Assembly (NCBI RefSeq): GCF_030272615.1 | Contig: NC_081413.1 | Coordinates: forward strand, 17,804,285 to 17,868,284 | Source of the DNA: Cryptomeria japonica | Lineage: Eukaryota > Streptophyta > Pinopsida > Cupressales > Cupressaceae | Reading direction: 5' to 3' | DNA length: 64,000 nt | Part shown: positions 48,066 through 59,566 of the stretch, piece after piece | Position numbering within the stretch: the stretch's first letter is position 1 | Layout: each line of letters opens with the position of its first letter | Translations under genes and position numbers: made by a program | The notes under the pieces: generated by a model | The model's input: the letters and a program-made list of their open reading frames with translations, nothing else | What the model was told of the DNA's origin: nothing | Databases searched by the model: none

Positions 48066-48908
48066 TGTTGACGTGTATTTTGTACACCATCATACACAGA
48101 ATAAAATACCTAAGGGTATCTTATCCTCTCTTGAGAAAATAGTCTCTAACTGCTGAAGATTCGCGTAAAGGATCAGTTAGGTAGACTCCAAGGTTCTTTT
48201 AGTGGGGTCTCCACATGTGGACAAGCTCCAGTGGTATGATGTGATTTGCTGGAATCACAAGGGGACTTACATTGAACTTCCGATCTGCTTTGCTGGACAC
48301 AGGCTCTTACTAACTTAGATTAAAAAAAATGGAAAAAGGATAAGGGCGAAGAGAGGATCTAATCCTAATACTAAGAATGTAGGAGCAATGATTTGATTTT
48401 TGACAAAACTCTAACTAGATCTTGTTTTGACATCAATGGAACATCTACACAAGGCTAGTGCGATCTTCTAGGGGAGCTTTATGATGTTCAAATCATCACC
48501 GCAGGCATAGATACCATCCAAGTTGATGCATATCAATGAAGAAGCGACAAATTGAAATTGAGCTTAGGCTGAATGATTCCAGTTGACTACACAAGGCAAG
48601 TCTGCAATCAACAAACTGCTAGTAGTATGGACATACGAATTCCACCATCAATCAATCACATTTCCTCCATTCATTTAATCATCTACCATCTAAGATTGAA
48701 GACTCAACAAGAAACCATGCAAATTGCAAGAAAACGACATATTTCACCATTACTTCAATGAAAATGGAGTTTGTTTACAATCAATGGCAACAATTTCTTG
48801 CCTTGTCCTCCTATTCTACTCTAATTGCTTCCAACTATTCTCTAACTATTCTAACTATTTACAATTCTCTCTAATTGCTAATTATTTTTTACAAATGAAA
48901 TGTTTGGG

Positions 48909-48998
48909 CTTATATAGTGCCCACAATACAATTTGATGGCTTAGATCAATTCAAGATCAATGGCCAAGATTTTACAATGAAAACCCTAATTAGGGTTT
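48909..48998 (-). promoter_or_regulatory. LTR promoter: inverted telobox plus TATA box
   Basis: Minus strand: palindrome AAACCCTAATTAGGGTTT (48998-48981), then CACTATATAAGCC about 65 bases later (near 48909-48920), then CATTTCATTTGTAAA. Layout matches 28157-28222 and 62350-62399. Confidence 0.75.
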
Positions 48999-50305
48999 GT
49001 TACAACCATTACATAACATTTAATGCTTGACCAATGATAAAATTGTATTGCTTGGACACATGTCCCTTCTAGAAAAATCGACCAATGGATAGCCGGGGTA
49101 GGTACATCGAAGTTTGTGCCACCTTCCATGAGTTAAGTACATTGAATCTGGACATGCTGAGGTGGACTTCACTGACTGGAGGAGTGATGACTGGGATGCC
49201 ACCTCATCTGACACTTGAAGCTTGCTAGATATTCAATTTGATGTCGTTGAGAGGCTATCTTTAATTAACTCTTGTTCTAACTCCTTTTGTCCTTGATGTG
49301 CAGGATGATGTACCTCGCCTTGGAACGCTGGATTGGAAGAGGTCGCCCTTGTCTTGGCTTGATCGTCCTGGCGAAGACCGTCCTTGATCCGGCTTGATTT
49401 TCCTTGAAGAGACCTCCATTTGATGCCTACACAACATTTCAAAATTAGTAACATGATTTTGCAATACATAACATAAATTAGAGAGCAATTTTTTAGGAAA
49501 CTTAATGATAAGTCCTTTATTAATCATTTCCTAAAAAAGACTGAGCTTATTGAAAAACAAAATTTCAAAATTAAGGCAATGACAATCAAAATTCGAAATT
49601 AAAACAAGAGATCTTGCCATACCTTACTTGAGAGCTTAACTCTAAAATGCAAAATGAATAAAATCGCCTAGGCAAAATTTGAAATAAGATGGTCTTGATG
49701 TGATCTTCAAAAGAACGTTCCTCTTTATTAACTTCGCCACCCTTCAAGTCTTTGATGTGTTCTTCAATGTCCTTGGCAAGTTCGCCTAACTTGAAACTTC
49801 AAGTTCGCCTCTCCTTTGGATAGATGTTTCGCACCACCTTTGATTGAATTCGCTCCTCTTCTTGAATGATAATTTCGCCCTTCCTTTGTATGAAATTCGC
49901 TCCTCTTTTGCCTTCTCCAAGTTGCATATGAGAGATGATAAATGATGATGTGAAAATGAAATAAACACCTTCCTTTATAGGCGCTCACCTTCATATTGAC
50001 CTTAGGCCGACTTTTTGCAAAATATAGCAATTAAAACGATTTTTAAATAAATAATAAAGGCCGACCTTGACAAAATAAACCCAAGCGCTCCCTTTTGATT
50101 TTTATTAAATTAATAATTAATTATTAAATGCCTTTATTTTTAATTAATAAATTTCGATTTTTTACAAAGGCAAAAAATAATTAATAAATACATACCATGC
50201 GCTATTTAAATGCTTTTAATTAAATATCGATTTTTTTCTAGCATTTAAATAAATTTAAAAAATGTTTGTTTAGCGCCCAAAAATGAAAAAGTGGGAAGAT
50301 ACGTA

Positions 50306-51901
50306 CCTCATCGCCCTGGTCCCTGACTGAGGGACAGGAGCGATTTTGCTCTTGTGGGCCTCATTTCACTTCATCACCTTCGAAAATTATATTCAACGGA
50401 TTCGCAATGCCTCCTTTCATTCATTCATGCCTTGAGATCGGTTGAAATTTGGCGAGAAAATCATCTACAACAAAAATCGCTCTGGTCCCTTCCTGAGGGA
50501 CAGGAGCGAACTTAAGCATTTTGGTCCTTTGTTGACGTTTGATAATCTTAAATTTGTCTTCAACGGGTTCGATTGACCTCCTTTCTTGCCTTCGAACATA
50601 AAATTTGCTTGATCTTTGCCCAGATCGTACCTTATGAAGAACTTCGCTCTGGTCCTTCAGTGAGGGACAGGAGCGAATTTGACCCTCTAGGCAAAAACTT
50701 CATCATTTCGTTGTTTTTGATCAAGTCTGGATGCTCTATCATGCTCATTTCGTCCTTCACCATGCCTTTGATGTCTCGATTCGTCCAAACAAGGTCAGGA
50801 ATGGCCTAACTAAGCATTTTCGCTCTGGTCCCTTGGTGAGGGACACGAGCGATTCGCCTTGGTCCCTTGGAGAGGGACACGAGCGCATTTCGTTCTGGAC
50901 CCTTGGAGAAGGACACGAGCGAAATTTGACTTTTCGCACTCTCGATCAGGTCAATTTTAATGGAATATAACATTTAAGTATAAGTGACATTTCCTTCTAT
51001 GTTTCTTCTTTCTTATACTTTAAGTTATATTCCATATATACTTTCAGGATGTTTGAGAGTGGTTTCAGACCTCCAGGAGTTATATTGCAAAATCTAGTTT
51101 TTGGAGGTTTTTCAGTTTCCAGACTTAGTCAAATTTCAGGATCAGGACATTCCAGACTTAGCCAAATTTCAGGATCAGGACCTCACTCAAGCCGGACTTG
51201 CTACCCTGTTGATCTCCCCGACAGCACTTCAAGTTATATTCATTTGATAAAATGTACCTCTTTGGACCTTCTCACATCATCAAGACGTTAAAATCTTGCA
51301 AGGACAAAGCAAAATTGGATTTGTAGCTCCGGTCCTTCACTGAGGGACAGGAGCGATTTAGGCAATTAGCACTGTTATGGACGTCCCAAAAATCTTCAAT
51401 TTATATTCAACGCATTTATCTCATGTTTTTCCTTGTTTTTGAACGTAAACTTGCCTTGACCTTTGTCTGGATTTTGCATAATGAAGGAAATCGCTCTGGT
51501 CCCTGGGAGAGGGACGAGAGCTACAAGGTACCTCGCCCTGGTCCCTTGGAGAGGGACAGGAGCGATTTGGTCAATATAGGTCATTCTCCTTCGTTTTTTG
51601 CATCTCAAATTATATTCATTTGGCAAAGCATCTTCCCTTGGACGTCCTCAAATCATTAAGTTGTCGAAATCTTGCAAGGACAAGACGAAATTTGAATTGT
51701 AGCTCCGGTCCTTCACTGAGGGACAGGAGCGATTTTCCTCCTTGAGGCATTTCTGTGCTCATGAAAATCTTCAATTTATATTCAATGGAAAGATCTCGCC
51801 GTTCTCCATCACTTCCAATTCGTAATTCATCTTGACCCTGCAAGAATAGTAAGATATTTGAAAACGAGCTCCCGTCCTTCACTGAGGGACAGGAGCGATT
51901 T
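50306..51901 (-). repeat. array of eleven inverted-repeat motifs
   Basis: Copies of a ~35-base motif, TCGCTCTGGTCCCTT then GAGGGACAGGAGCGA, start near 50308, 50479, 50644, 50820, 50853, 50889, 51325, 51490, 51531, 51702 and 51867. The two halves are imperfect inverted repeats and could fold as a hairpin in RNA or DNA. Spacing varies from 33 to over 400 bases. The sequence between copies is unrelated, so this is not a simple tandem repeat. Confidence 0.85.
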
Positions 51902-52345
51902 TGCTCCTACAGGCCAAAATATCATGATTTTACACATTTTAACACTTCACAAGGCGAAAACAAATCATTTGAGATGCCTAGGATCAAAAATCAAAAATGT
52001 CAAAATTTGGTCAAAAATATTCAATTGGACAAAAATTCACATTGACGGTCAACACTTAGACAAATTTAGACTCTGCGTCAACATTCCAATTGAAAATTAG
52101 ACCATTCTGGCGAATTCATTGCATTCAAAATTTGCATTCTAGAAAAGGGAAAATCAAAAAGCTCCCAAAACTGACTGGATTTTGGTCCGAAAAGACGGTA
52201 ATTAGAACCCTAAGGCTTGACCCTAAATCCAGACAACTAACAAACTAACAAAACCCTAGAAAAAGCAAAGCGAAAACGAGCAAAACGAGCAAAAAAAACA
52301 TGGGTCCCCATTTGCAATGGGGCGATGTGTGAAAACGTCACAACA

Positions 52346-52350
52346 TTGTT
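52346..52350. repeat. target duplication TTGTT (right)
   Basis: Exact partner of 48061-48065. Confidence 0.96.
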
Positions 52351-53003
52351 CCTCCCAAGCTTTGGGGAAAAAGGCGCATTAGGTAGGTGTCTTCATATGC
52401 CACTTCGAGGCAAGTGGAATGAAATTCTCTGACATGATCACGAGGATCTCCCTTTCCTCTATATTTTTCGAATTTGGGTGTTTCGAATCCTCGTGGAAAG
52501 GGTGGCATATAAAGATTCCTATCAAAAGGATAGGGACATATGTCATTAAGTGAGAATTGGTTAGTTTTGACACCACTATGAAGTTGTTGGGCGAGATTCT
52601 CAACTTGTTGCCGCAACATCTCCATTTCATTTGGAGGAGGAGGTGGTGGGTTACCTCGAGGAATGTTATATCTAATGGGATCTCTTCCTTTGTCCTCTTC
52701 ATGGCGACTTTGTCGTTCTGATGCTTGTCTTAATTGGGCCAGATCAAAGTCAGAGGGGAGTTTTGCTCCTTCTTGAGCGAGCTTTAAAAAGTGAGCATCC
52801 GCATTGCTCCTGAGTATTTCGTCAAAAAGTCTGTTAAAGAGAGGGTTATGCTGGGCCCTTTCTATTGTTGAAGGAGTGGGAGTACTTGGGTTTTCGTCAT
52901 TTGCATTTCCTCCAAGTGCTTCTTGAAATTCATTGAGATTTTCCTCCTCTTCTTCTTCCATTTCTATTTCTCGTTGCCTTGACTGTGATCGGGTTTGGGC
53001 CAT
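52351..53003 (-). pseudogene. gypsy gag, first part
   Basis: Gag starts at an ATG at 53003 (MAQTRSQSRQREIEMEEEEE); an upstream in-frame ATG at 53108 would add a 35-residue hydrophobic lead that looks untranslated. Acidic N-terminus, then FDEILRSNADAHFLKLAQ, a charged stretch, a poly-Pro tract (about residue 140) and FETPKFEKYRGKGDPRDHVREF, the typical start of the gag core. It is cut by the nested LTR shortly after LMRLFPQSL and continues at 48060. It would otherwise be intact. Confidence 0.88.
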
Positions 53004-53109
53004 TTTGTTTACAAGCTTTTGTTGAAGTTGTGTGAAAATGATGATGAGTTTTTGATGAAATGAGAGATTGATGGTTGGTGAATTGTGTTGCATGTGGATC
53101 TCTAGCACT

Positions 53110-55686
53110 TTTAAGGAAGATGTAACCGAAATTCCTTCTTTGAATTGCTTGTTTGTTTTGATAAGGTTGGATGTGATAAGGTGTAGAGAAATCTGAGATG
53201 TGTTATAGATTTAACTACCTAGCAATGAGAGGATTCACTCATGAACTAGTTTTAACCTGCGTAGATGTCTCTTAAGATGAGCTTATCCTAGATGTAGAAA
53301 CAATCTAAAAAGTCATGTGATGCGTTTGATTCAAGCAATATCTAAAAAGAGAACTTGGAGCAAGAACCTCTTAATGTTTTGAGAGTTGGAACGGATTGAT
53401 GATGAAGTGATGATGTATGAGTAAGATAATGGATGAAAATGTTTTTAACTTCAATAAAAGCTTTGTGTCACAAATGGGACAAACTCTACCTCTTCCCTTT
53501 CAGGTGTTGGTGGTATTTCTTGAGCTACGTTGTATGTGATACAGACGTTTGGGAAAAAGTTGGGATTAATTTTACCTCCTTGGTTTTTGTGATAACTCAG
53601 AGCTCTATATTGCATAAAAGCTCTGCGGTTCAATGTCTCTGAATCAAATTCGTTTGTTTTGCCTTGAAGGTAGAGACGCATGTGACGCAAAAAAACTTTA
53701 TGTGAGACAAAGATTTGTCTATTTATATAGAAGAATTTCCTCCTTTTGATCAAAGCCTTTGAGCTCAATGGTCTTCTTTTCAAGTTGATATTCTGATGAC
53801 GCTTCTTCTTTCGCAAGATGTGAAGAATGGTTATAAAGTTTGATTCTTTGTTGTTTGCACTTTGTTTTTGGTATTTTTGGTTGTTTTGAAAGATGTTTGG
53901 TTGGATGAATACTTTGTTTTTGGAAGTGATTTTTCTTTTGATGTTACTTTGACAAGAAAACAAAGCAAGCACACAAACACAAGAATGTTGCCCCCAAAGG
54001 CACAAATGAGTATGGGTCTAAATCAACCCAATCCTTGGACTTGTATATGACCCTTCCTTTAGATGTATTTTTAAGGTGTATTTCCAAAGCTTGAAGTCGG
54101 CTCAATTTGCACTTGGTCTTGACTAAAACAAACACACTTCAAACACTTTTTATCCCTAAGGTCAAATGGCCAGTTGTGATAAATTTAGCTCACATCTTGA
54201 TATTTCTTCGACTTTGGTACTACATACCTTATGAATCCCACTGTGGCAGGTAAGGATGTGATATACTAAGTCTTGCATGAGCATAAAAAATAGATGATCC
54301 CTATGATGGGGGAGTCACCATTTTTATCAAGCCACAAGTGACTTTTCAAAAAGCTATGTTTCTACTCAAGGAAATATGTATGGTGAGTATCTTGGGAGCA
54401 AAACCATCTATGCTCTTGCACTAAATTATATCACAAATATCTTCAATCAATAGAACGAGTGGGCTACTACTTAAAGGTGTTTAGTCATGTTCGATGTTTT
54501 TGGACATAAGTTCATTCTGCAGTGACTCACTTAAGAGCCTTGTAACCAGTGGTGGGACCCATTTGTCCTTTCGGCCAGTTACACTGTAGGAACAGCTATA
54601 CCCAAGGCTACAACTTTTGCTCACACCTGATTTCTATAGCAGCTCGAAGGATTTACTGCTCGAGGTCGTTCCCAAGAGTATCGATCCCTTAACAGGCCTT
54701 TTTTAAAAAGATAAAATTTGAGTGTTACTAACACTTTTCTCTTGCACCTAGGACCACGAGAGCCAAGGGAGAGGATAGTGTGTGTTAGAAGTAGGACCAC
54801 TCGACCAACTCTTTTGCACAAGTGTGCCAAACACAAAATTCACTTGTTCCTTTTAACTTGTCATCGCAATGATTTTCTATCTATTTGGAGATGTTGTTTC
54901 AACAATCATGGTGTTCTTTTTAATTTTCAAAGGCAATTGTTTGAGTAAACTAGAATTTGAAAATCCTAGTCAACTTAATGAAAAACACGTTTGCATGAAG
55001 TAAAATTGCTTTAAAAATGAGACAAGTTGATTGTGAATTTTATTTGCAGCAAAAATGGAAGTGTGGATTGTGAGTTTTATCTTGATGCAAGAAATAAAAT
55101 TTGTCTTGTTGATTTTAAGCACCAAAAGAATTTGTTCCTAACTTTGCAAAAAAAATAAATTTGCGTGTTTGTTTTTGTGATTCTATTTAACTTTGAACAA
55201 GTGTGATTCTTTTTAGATCTCTAAATGAAAGATGTGGTTCTTTTTAAAACTCCAAATGAATGTGTAGTTGATTTTAACCCAAAAGGAAAATGAATTTATT
55301 TTATCCTAACTTGAAAGACGAAGTTAGAAATATGAACAAATTTATTTCCTAACCTAAAATTGCTAAAAAATTCTATTGTAGGGGTTAGTTAAAACGTGCA
55401 CAAAAGATAATTAGTTAGAAAAATCCGCATGTTTTGGTGGGCTTCTACAAGCCTAAAATTTTTGGTTTTCGGTTACAAGGAATTTTCTTACAACTCTTTG
55501 TTACAATAGCTCTACTCTGTGTGAAAACAGAAGTGCTATTTAACACGAAAGAGCAACAATATAGACAATAGCGCTAAAGTATCAATTTGCGAAGGTGCTA
55601 AATTGAGAACAAAAACGCAAGAGAATGACCTGTGTGTCAATTAAAACATTCAAAAGTTAGTAGTCTTCAAAATGATTGCTCTTTGA
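53110..55686 (-). other. long gypsy leader with 184-aa ORF
   Basis: About 2.6 kb between the primer-binding site and gag. It contains a minus-strand ORF of 184 codons (54005-53451), basic in its middle (LRKKKRHQN, LKRRPLSSKALIKRRK) and acidic at its end (PTPEREEVEFVPF). I recognise no domain. Some Tat elements have an extra ORF before gag; this could be its remnant, but chance is not excluded. The rest is T-rich non-coding sequence. Confidence 0.45.
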
Positions 55687-55704
55687 TTCATGTCGGGTTC
55701 ACCA
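55687..55704 (-). other. primer-binding site
   Basis: Minus strand TGGTGAACCCGACATGAA, two bases after the 5' LTR end. Opening with TGG is expected for pairing with a tRNA 3' CCA end. I have not identified which tRNA it matches. Confidence 0.7.
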
Positions 55705-55706
55705 AA

Positions 55707-57381
55707 TGATGTCATGGAAATGGAGACAGGCAACAACAAAGTTCAATGTTAATAAGTTAGTTTCAACCATAAAAACAAAACAAAGAACTAAAAACCATTC
55801 CAAACATATCAAAAGAGATTTCAAAAAGCACGAAAGAAGTTTAACAAAATAAAAGAAAAGAGAAGAGCCTCCCTAAGATGCTTTCATGATGCCTTTCAAT
55901 GCTTCTCCCTTGTTTCTCCCCTCTCCATGTCCCAAATGAGTGTAGCTCTCAGCTTTTAGCACTAGCCATGGATGCCATATGGAGATTCAAGATGGTTGAA
56001 TATGATAAGCAAATGCTATGCAAGTGTAGATAGTGATGCTATGAAAAAGCTCTATGCTAATACCAGTATAACAACAATATTCTAATGCTTCTTTCTTTGC
56101 TTGAGGAGAAAAGTTCTATTTATAGAAGAAATGGGGAAATGAAGGGTTAAGATTGAGCAATCTAAACAAGGGTTAGGATTGAAAGACATTCAATCCATGT
56201 GAGACTTTCAACCCAATCCCATGTTGACAAGTGTCATCATGAGGAGGCTTGAGAGGAGAGATAAGGAACATTAAATGCTTGAGGGGACATGATGGTTACC
56301 CTAGTCAAAGAAATAAATGCTTTGAAGAGACACATGGGTTACATGAAGGTTAAGTTAGGGGTCAAAGTCCTTAACCATGGGTGCAAGTGGAATTAACCAT
56401 TAATGGTCATGTAAGAGCCATAAGTGGTTTGGAAGACTTTAGAGGTTAATTTGTTGAACACACAAAGCATTAATTGCTTTTCAAAGACTTTGGAGTCTTT
56501 GAGAAGTGACTCCAATTTGCTTAGGAATGTGACAATATTTAGGGAATGGATTAGGTTAATTAGGAAGGGTTTAGAAGAATCTAGAAAGGGTTTAGGCATG
56601 CAAGTGGATTTGTAGGAAAATGCAAGTGGGAGGAATTCTGGTATTTTCAGTTAAAATAAAATCATTTATTTCAATTAAATGGTGTAATTTGCATTTGGGT
56701 AAATATTCAAATAAATATTAATTTATTTAAATGAGAAAAAGGAAGATAAAACATTAAATGCTTGAAGACTTTAAGGGAAACCATTAAAGGTTTGAGAAGA
56801 CTCTAGAAGGAAGCCATTAAATTTGAAGACTTTAAGGGAAACCATTAAAGTCTTAAGTAGACTTTAAAGGAAGCCATTAAATTTGAAGACTTTAAGGGAA
56901 ACCATTAAAGTCTTAAGAAGACTTTAAAGGAAGCCATTAAGTTTGAAGACTTTAAGGGAAACCATTAAAGGTTTCAATTGGGTGAGGATAAATAGGATTT
57001 TAAATAAATAATTTATTTAAAATAGTTGTGCAACTTGCATTTGTAGGAAAATGCAAGTGGGTGGAAGATAAAGGTGATTTAAATAAATGTTAATTTATTT
57101 AAATGTGAGAGATGGGATTTTGGGGGTTTTAAATAAATATTAATTTATTTAAATGTGAGAGAAGATTTAATTAAACAAATATGAACTATTTATTTAATTA
57201 ATGGTCTGAATTTGGTAAGTGAATTAAATCAAATAAATTGAATAATTTATTTAATTAATAGGAGAAGAGGGTTAAGATGAATTAATTAAATATTAATTTA
57301 ATTAATTATTGATTGATGGTTAAATAATCAAATAAATACTAAATATTCATTTAATTAAGTGGACAGATTTATGTGACTACA
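55707..57381 (-). repeat. 5' LTR of gypsy element
   Basis: 1675 bp, TGATGTCATGG to GACTACA, near-identical to 40074-41692. It carries four copies of the 60-bp unit (about 56763, 56824, 56884, 56944) against three in the partner. TATA box CTATAAATAG on the minus strand at about 56115-56125. Scattered substitutions suggest a fairly recent but not brand-new insertion. Confidence 0.96.
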
Positions 57382-57386
57382 CTTCT
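57382..57386. repeat. target duplication CTTCT (right)
   Basis: Exact partner of 40069-40073. Confidence 0.95.
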
Positions 57387-57509
57387 AAATTTGGAAAGTT
57401 GAAAACAGACAGGCAGAGGTCTAAAATGGCTAAATCTGAAGAATCATCCCTGAAGTGGAAGGTCAAAATATTCTAAGTCTGGAAGTCATTCACAAGCAGG
57501 AAATTCCGC

Positions 57510-58095
57510 CTCTCCATGGACATGGCCAAAATGCGCCTAGGTTAGGTTTGGGGTGCCAAAACCAAGGATGAATTCACAAGTACAATTTTCCGCCTCTCCA
57601 TGGACATGTGCGAAATGCGCCCAGGTCAGGTCTGGGGCGCCAAAACCAAGGATGAATTCACAAGTACAATTTTCTGCCTCTCCATGGACATGTGCAAAAT
57701 GCGCCTAGGTCAGGTCTGGGGCGCTGAAATCAAGAAGACATTCACAAGTGGAATTTTCCACCTCTCCATGGACATGTGCAAAATGCGCCCAGGTCAGGTC
57801 TGGGGCGCTGAAATCAAGAAGACATTCACAAGTGGAATTTTCCACCTCTCCATGGACATGTGCAAAATGCGCCCAGGTCAGGACTGGGGCGCTGAAATCA
57901 AGAAGACATTCACAAGTGGAATTTTCCACCTCCATGGACATGTGCAAAATGCGCCCAGGTCAGGTCTGGGGCGCTGAAACCAAGGATGAATTCACAAGTG
58001 CAATATTCCGCCTCTCCATGGATAGAGCCAAAATGCGCCCAGGTCTAGTCTGGGGCGCTGAATCCATGAAGGCATTCACAAGTGGAAAATTCATG
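57510..58095 (+). repeat. 84-bp tandem repeat, 7 copies
   Basis: Units start at CTCCATGGACATG near 57513, 57597, 57681, 57765, 57849, 57928 and 58012. Each contains GCGCCCAGGTCAGGTCTGGGGCGC, whose GCGCCC and GGGCGC ends are inverted repeats. The period is divisible by three, which produces repetitive open frames that I do not regard as genes. The array sits upstream of the E2 gene. Confidence 0.95.
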
Positions 58096-58625
58096 AATCC
58101 TTGGCATGGCAAAATTTCACCCAAGCAAAAAAATTGAAATTTCGCCTAAGGCACGGAATCCAAGAAGTCAAGGAGGAATAAAAAGCAGAAATTCCCCTCG
58201 GGCGGATTTTCAAATATGCTATTTTTAGACATCAAATCCCGACCAAATATAGAAATTTTTATAGATTCCGAATCAGGATGAAATTCCCCATCCAATGAAC
58301 CTGACTCCTAAAATTTAGGAAGATCCCTAAAAAATAGGGATATGGAGAAAAGTCGGGAAAGTTCCTTCGACAGCACGAGATGACAAGTCGGAGTGGAATT
58401 GAGCAAATCTCGAGAAAGATCCTGCAATCTCTCTCCAAAATTGGAAAGTATGAAATCAACGAGTTGGCAGGAAGAATCTTCCAAGTATGACGCATGATTG
58501 GGAGCATTTAAGGAAGGTTCTAAATTTGAACTCACACGCATGGGAAACTGCCTTGCATGTCGAAGTGATTAAGGAAAGTATGACGCGCCATAAATGCAAT
58601 TACTAATTTGATACCTCTTGGGAAT

Positions 58626-58635
58626 TCTATATAAG
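58626..58635 (+). promoter_or_regulatory. TATA box of the E2 internal gene
   Basis: TCTATATAAG lies 107 bases before the ATG at 58742, a normal plant distance for promoter plus 5' untranslated region. It is separate from the LTR promoter at 62391. Confidence 0.6.
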
Positions 58636-58741
58636 TTGGAAAAAACATTTCATTTTTCATGTGCAAGATTCAGGAAAGGAAGAGTAAAGAAGTGAAGTTT
58701 TATACTTAGTCTCTATTTCATCATTTCGAAGTATTCCCAAG

Positions 58742-59566
58742 ATGGCGGAACCTAGCAGGACAGTTACTATTTCCAGGCAGGCAATGATCAAAGCAGAAAT
58801 GAAGGGTTTTCTTCCCCATTCTCGGTTGAATTCAAGATGGGAAGAGATCAGTGATACCAACTTCGACACGTTCAACTGGGTTGCATTCAAGATAAGGATG
58901 TTCGGAACTGCAGGGCACAATCCATCTCCGACAGCTGTCAAAATTGTGAGAAGCGGAATAGTTGCAGCAGCTGGCTTTCCTCCCGCCATTCAATGCCCAG
59001 ATCTAGTATTGGAATGTGCAACACATTACAACCTGGAGCGGAAGACGATCTCAACGCTAGACGGAAAGTTACTGGCAACATTGACTCCAGAGGCGATTGG
59101 TGAAGCCCTCGGAATCCCTTCACATTACTCCATGACGTACAGGACCAGCAGTGGAGCTCAAGCAGTCTATGAAGCAGGCCCCGCCAGATGTGCTGATTTA
59201 ATCAACAAGCAATGGTTGTTGAAGCCTAGAGTGCACATTTCCAAGATGCCCAAAACTCTCACAATCTTCGAGTTCAAGCAGGAATATGTGGACATGATAA
59301 AAATGCTGAGCAGAGTAATGGGATGCTCACACTCGGTGAACTTCGAGCCTTGGATGTTCTTCTACATTGGCGAGATCATGAATTCTAATACACTGATCGA
59401 TTGGGCTAGATTGATTAGCCACTACTTGCATGAACAATTGAAGAACCTGCAGGAGAAAAGGTCTCAGTCCTTTTCCATGAGTTCCTACCTATTCTACATG
59501 CTTGCACGAAGGGGAGGATTCGATGGGCTGCCAGCAAGAGGAATCATGGGCTGCGGGCCAGCTTAG
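58742..59566 (+). pseudogene. E2 gene, N-terminal block
   Basis: A 274-codon ORF starting MAEPSRTVTISRQAM and ending at a TAG. Conserved segments relative to E1 (25043-24357) include FKIRMFGTAGH, IVAAAGFPPA, LDGKLLATLTPEAIGEALGIP, FEPWMFFYIGEI and LHEQLKNLQEK. E2 then adds SYLFYMLARRGGFDGLPA, and sequence similar to this also follows the E1 block out of frame. It is predicted globular, without signal peptide or membrane helix. The ATG is favoured by the TATA box just upstream. The family is unknown to me; conservation of the protein while intergenic sequence differs argues for past selection. Confidence 0.75.

Larger units (their letters stand above)
48066..52345 (-). mobile_element. solo LTR nested in gypsy gag
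   Basis: A 4280-bp unit. On the minus strand it starts TGTTGTGACGTTTTCACACATCG at 52345 and ends ACACGTCAACA at 48066. Exact TTGTT duplications flank it. A 5'-terminal hairpin (CCCCATT-GCA-AATGGGG) lies at about 52308-52325, and eleven inverted-repeat motifs lie at 50306-51901. The promoter has an inverted telobox and TATA box (48909-48998). No gag, pol or long ORF is present. It is the youngest layer of the right-hand nest because it interrupts the gypsy element. Confidence 0.94.
40074..57381 (-). mobile_element. Tat-type Ty3/gypsy retrotransposon, defective
   Basis: A complete two-LTR element on the minus strand, 17.3 kb including a nested LTR of 4.3 kb. Order in its own sense: 5' LTR (57381-55707), primer-binding site, long leader, gag, protease with G-patch, reverse transcriptase, RNase H, second archaeal-type RNase H, stub of integrase, polypurine tract, 3' LTR (41692-40074). 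Two RNase H domains, the second before integrase, mark the Tat lineage. Coding regions carry in-frame stops near 45330, 44770, 43726 and 42990, a frameshift near 42810, and further frameshifts in gag. The integrase core is absent. It cannot move on its own. Confidence 0.93.

Noticed and set aside
50306-51901. CRISPR-like look: repeated ~35-base palindromic units
   Set aside because: Spacing is irregular (33 to over 400 bases), the context is a plant LTR, and there are no cas genes.
48066-52345. A complete non-autonomous retrotransposon rather than a solo LTR
   Set aside because: Only one pair of termini is present, with the promoter at the usual distance from the 3' end; no second LTR, primer site or polypurine tract is seen inside.
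57600-58137. Two overlapping plus-strand ORFs (125 and 129 codons) with repeated protein units
   Set aside because: They arise from the 84-bp tandem array, whose period is a multiple of three and so keeps frames open. Several frames on both strands are open alike.
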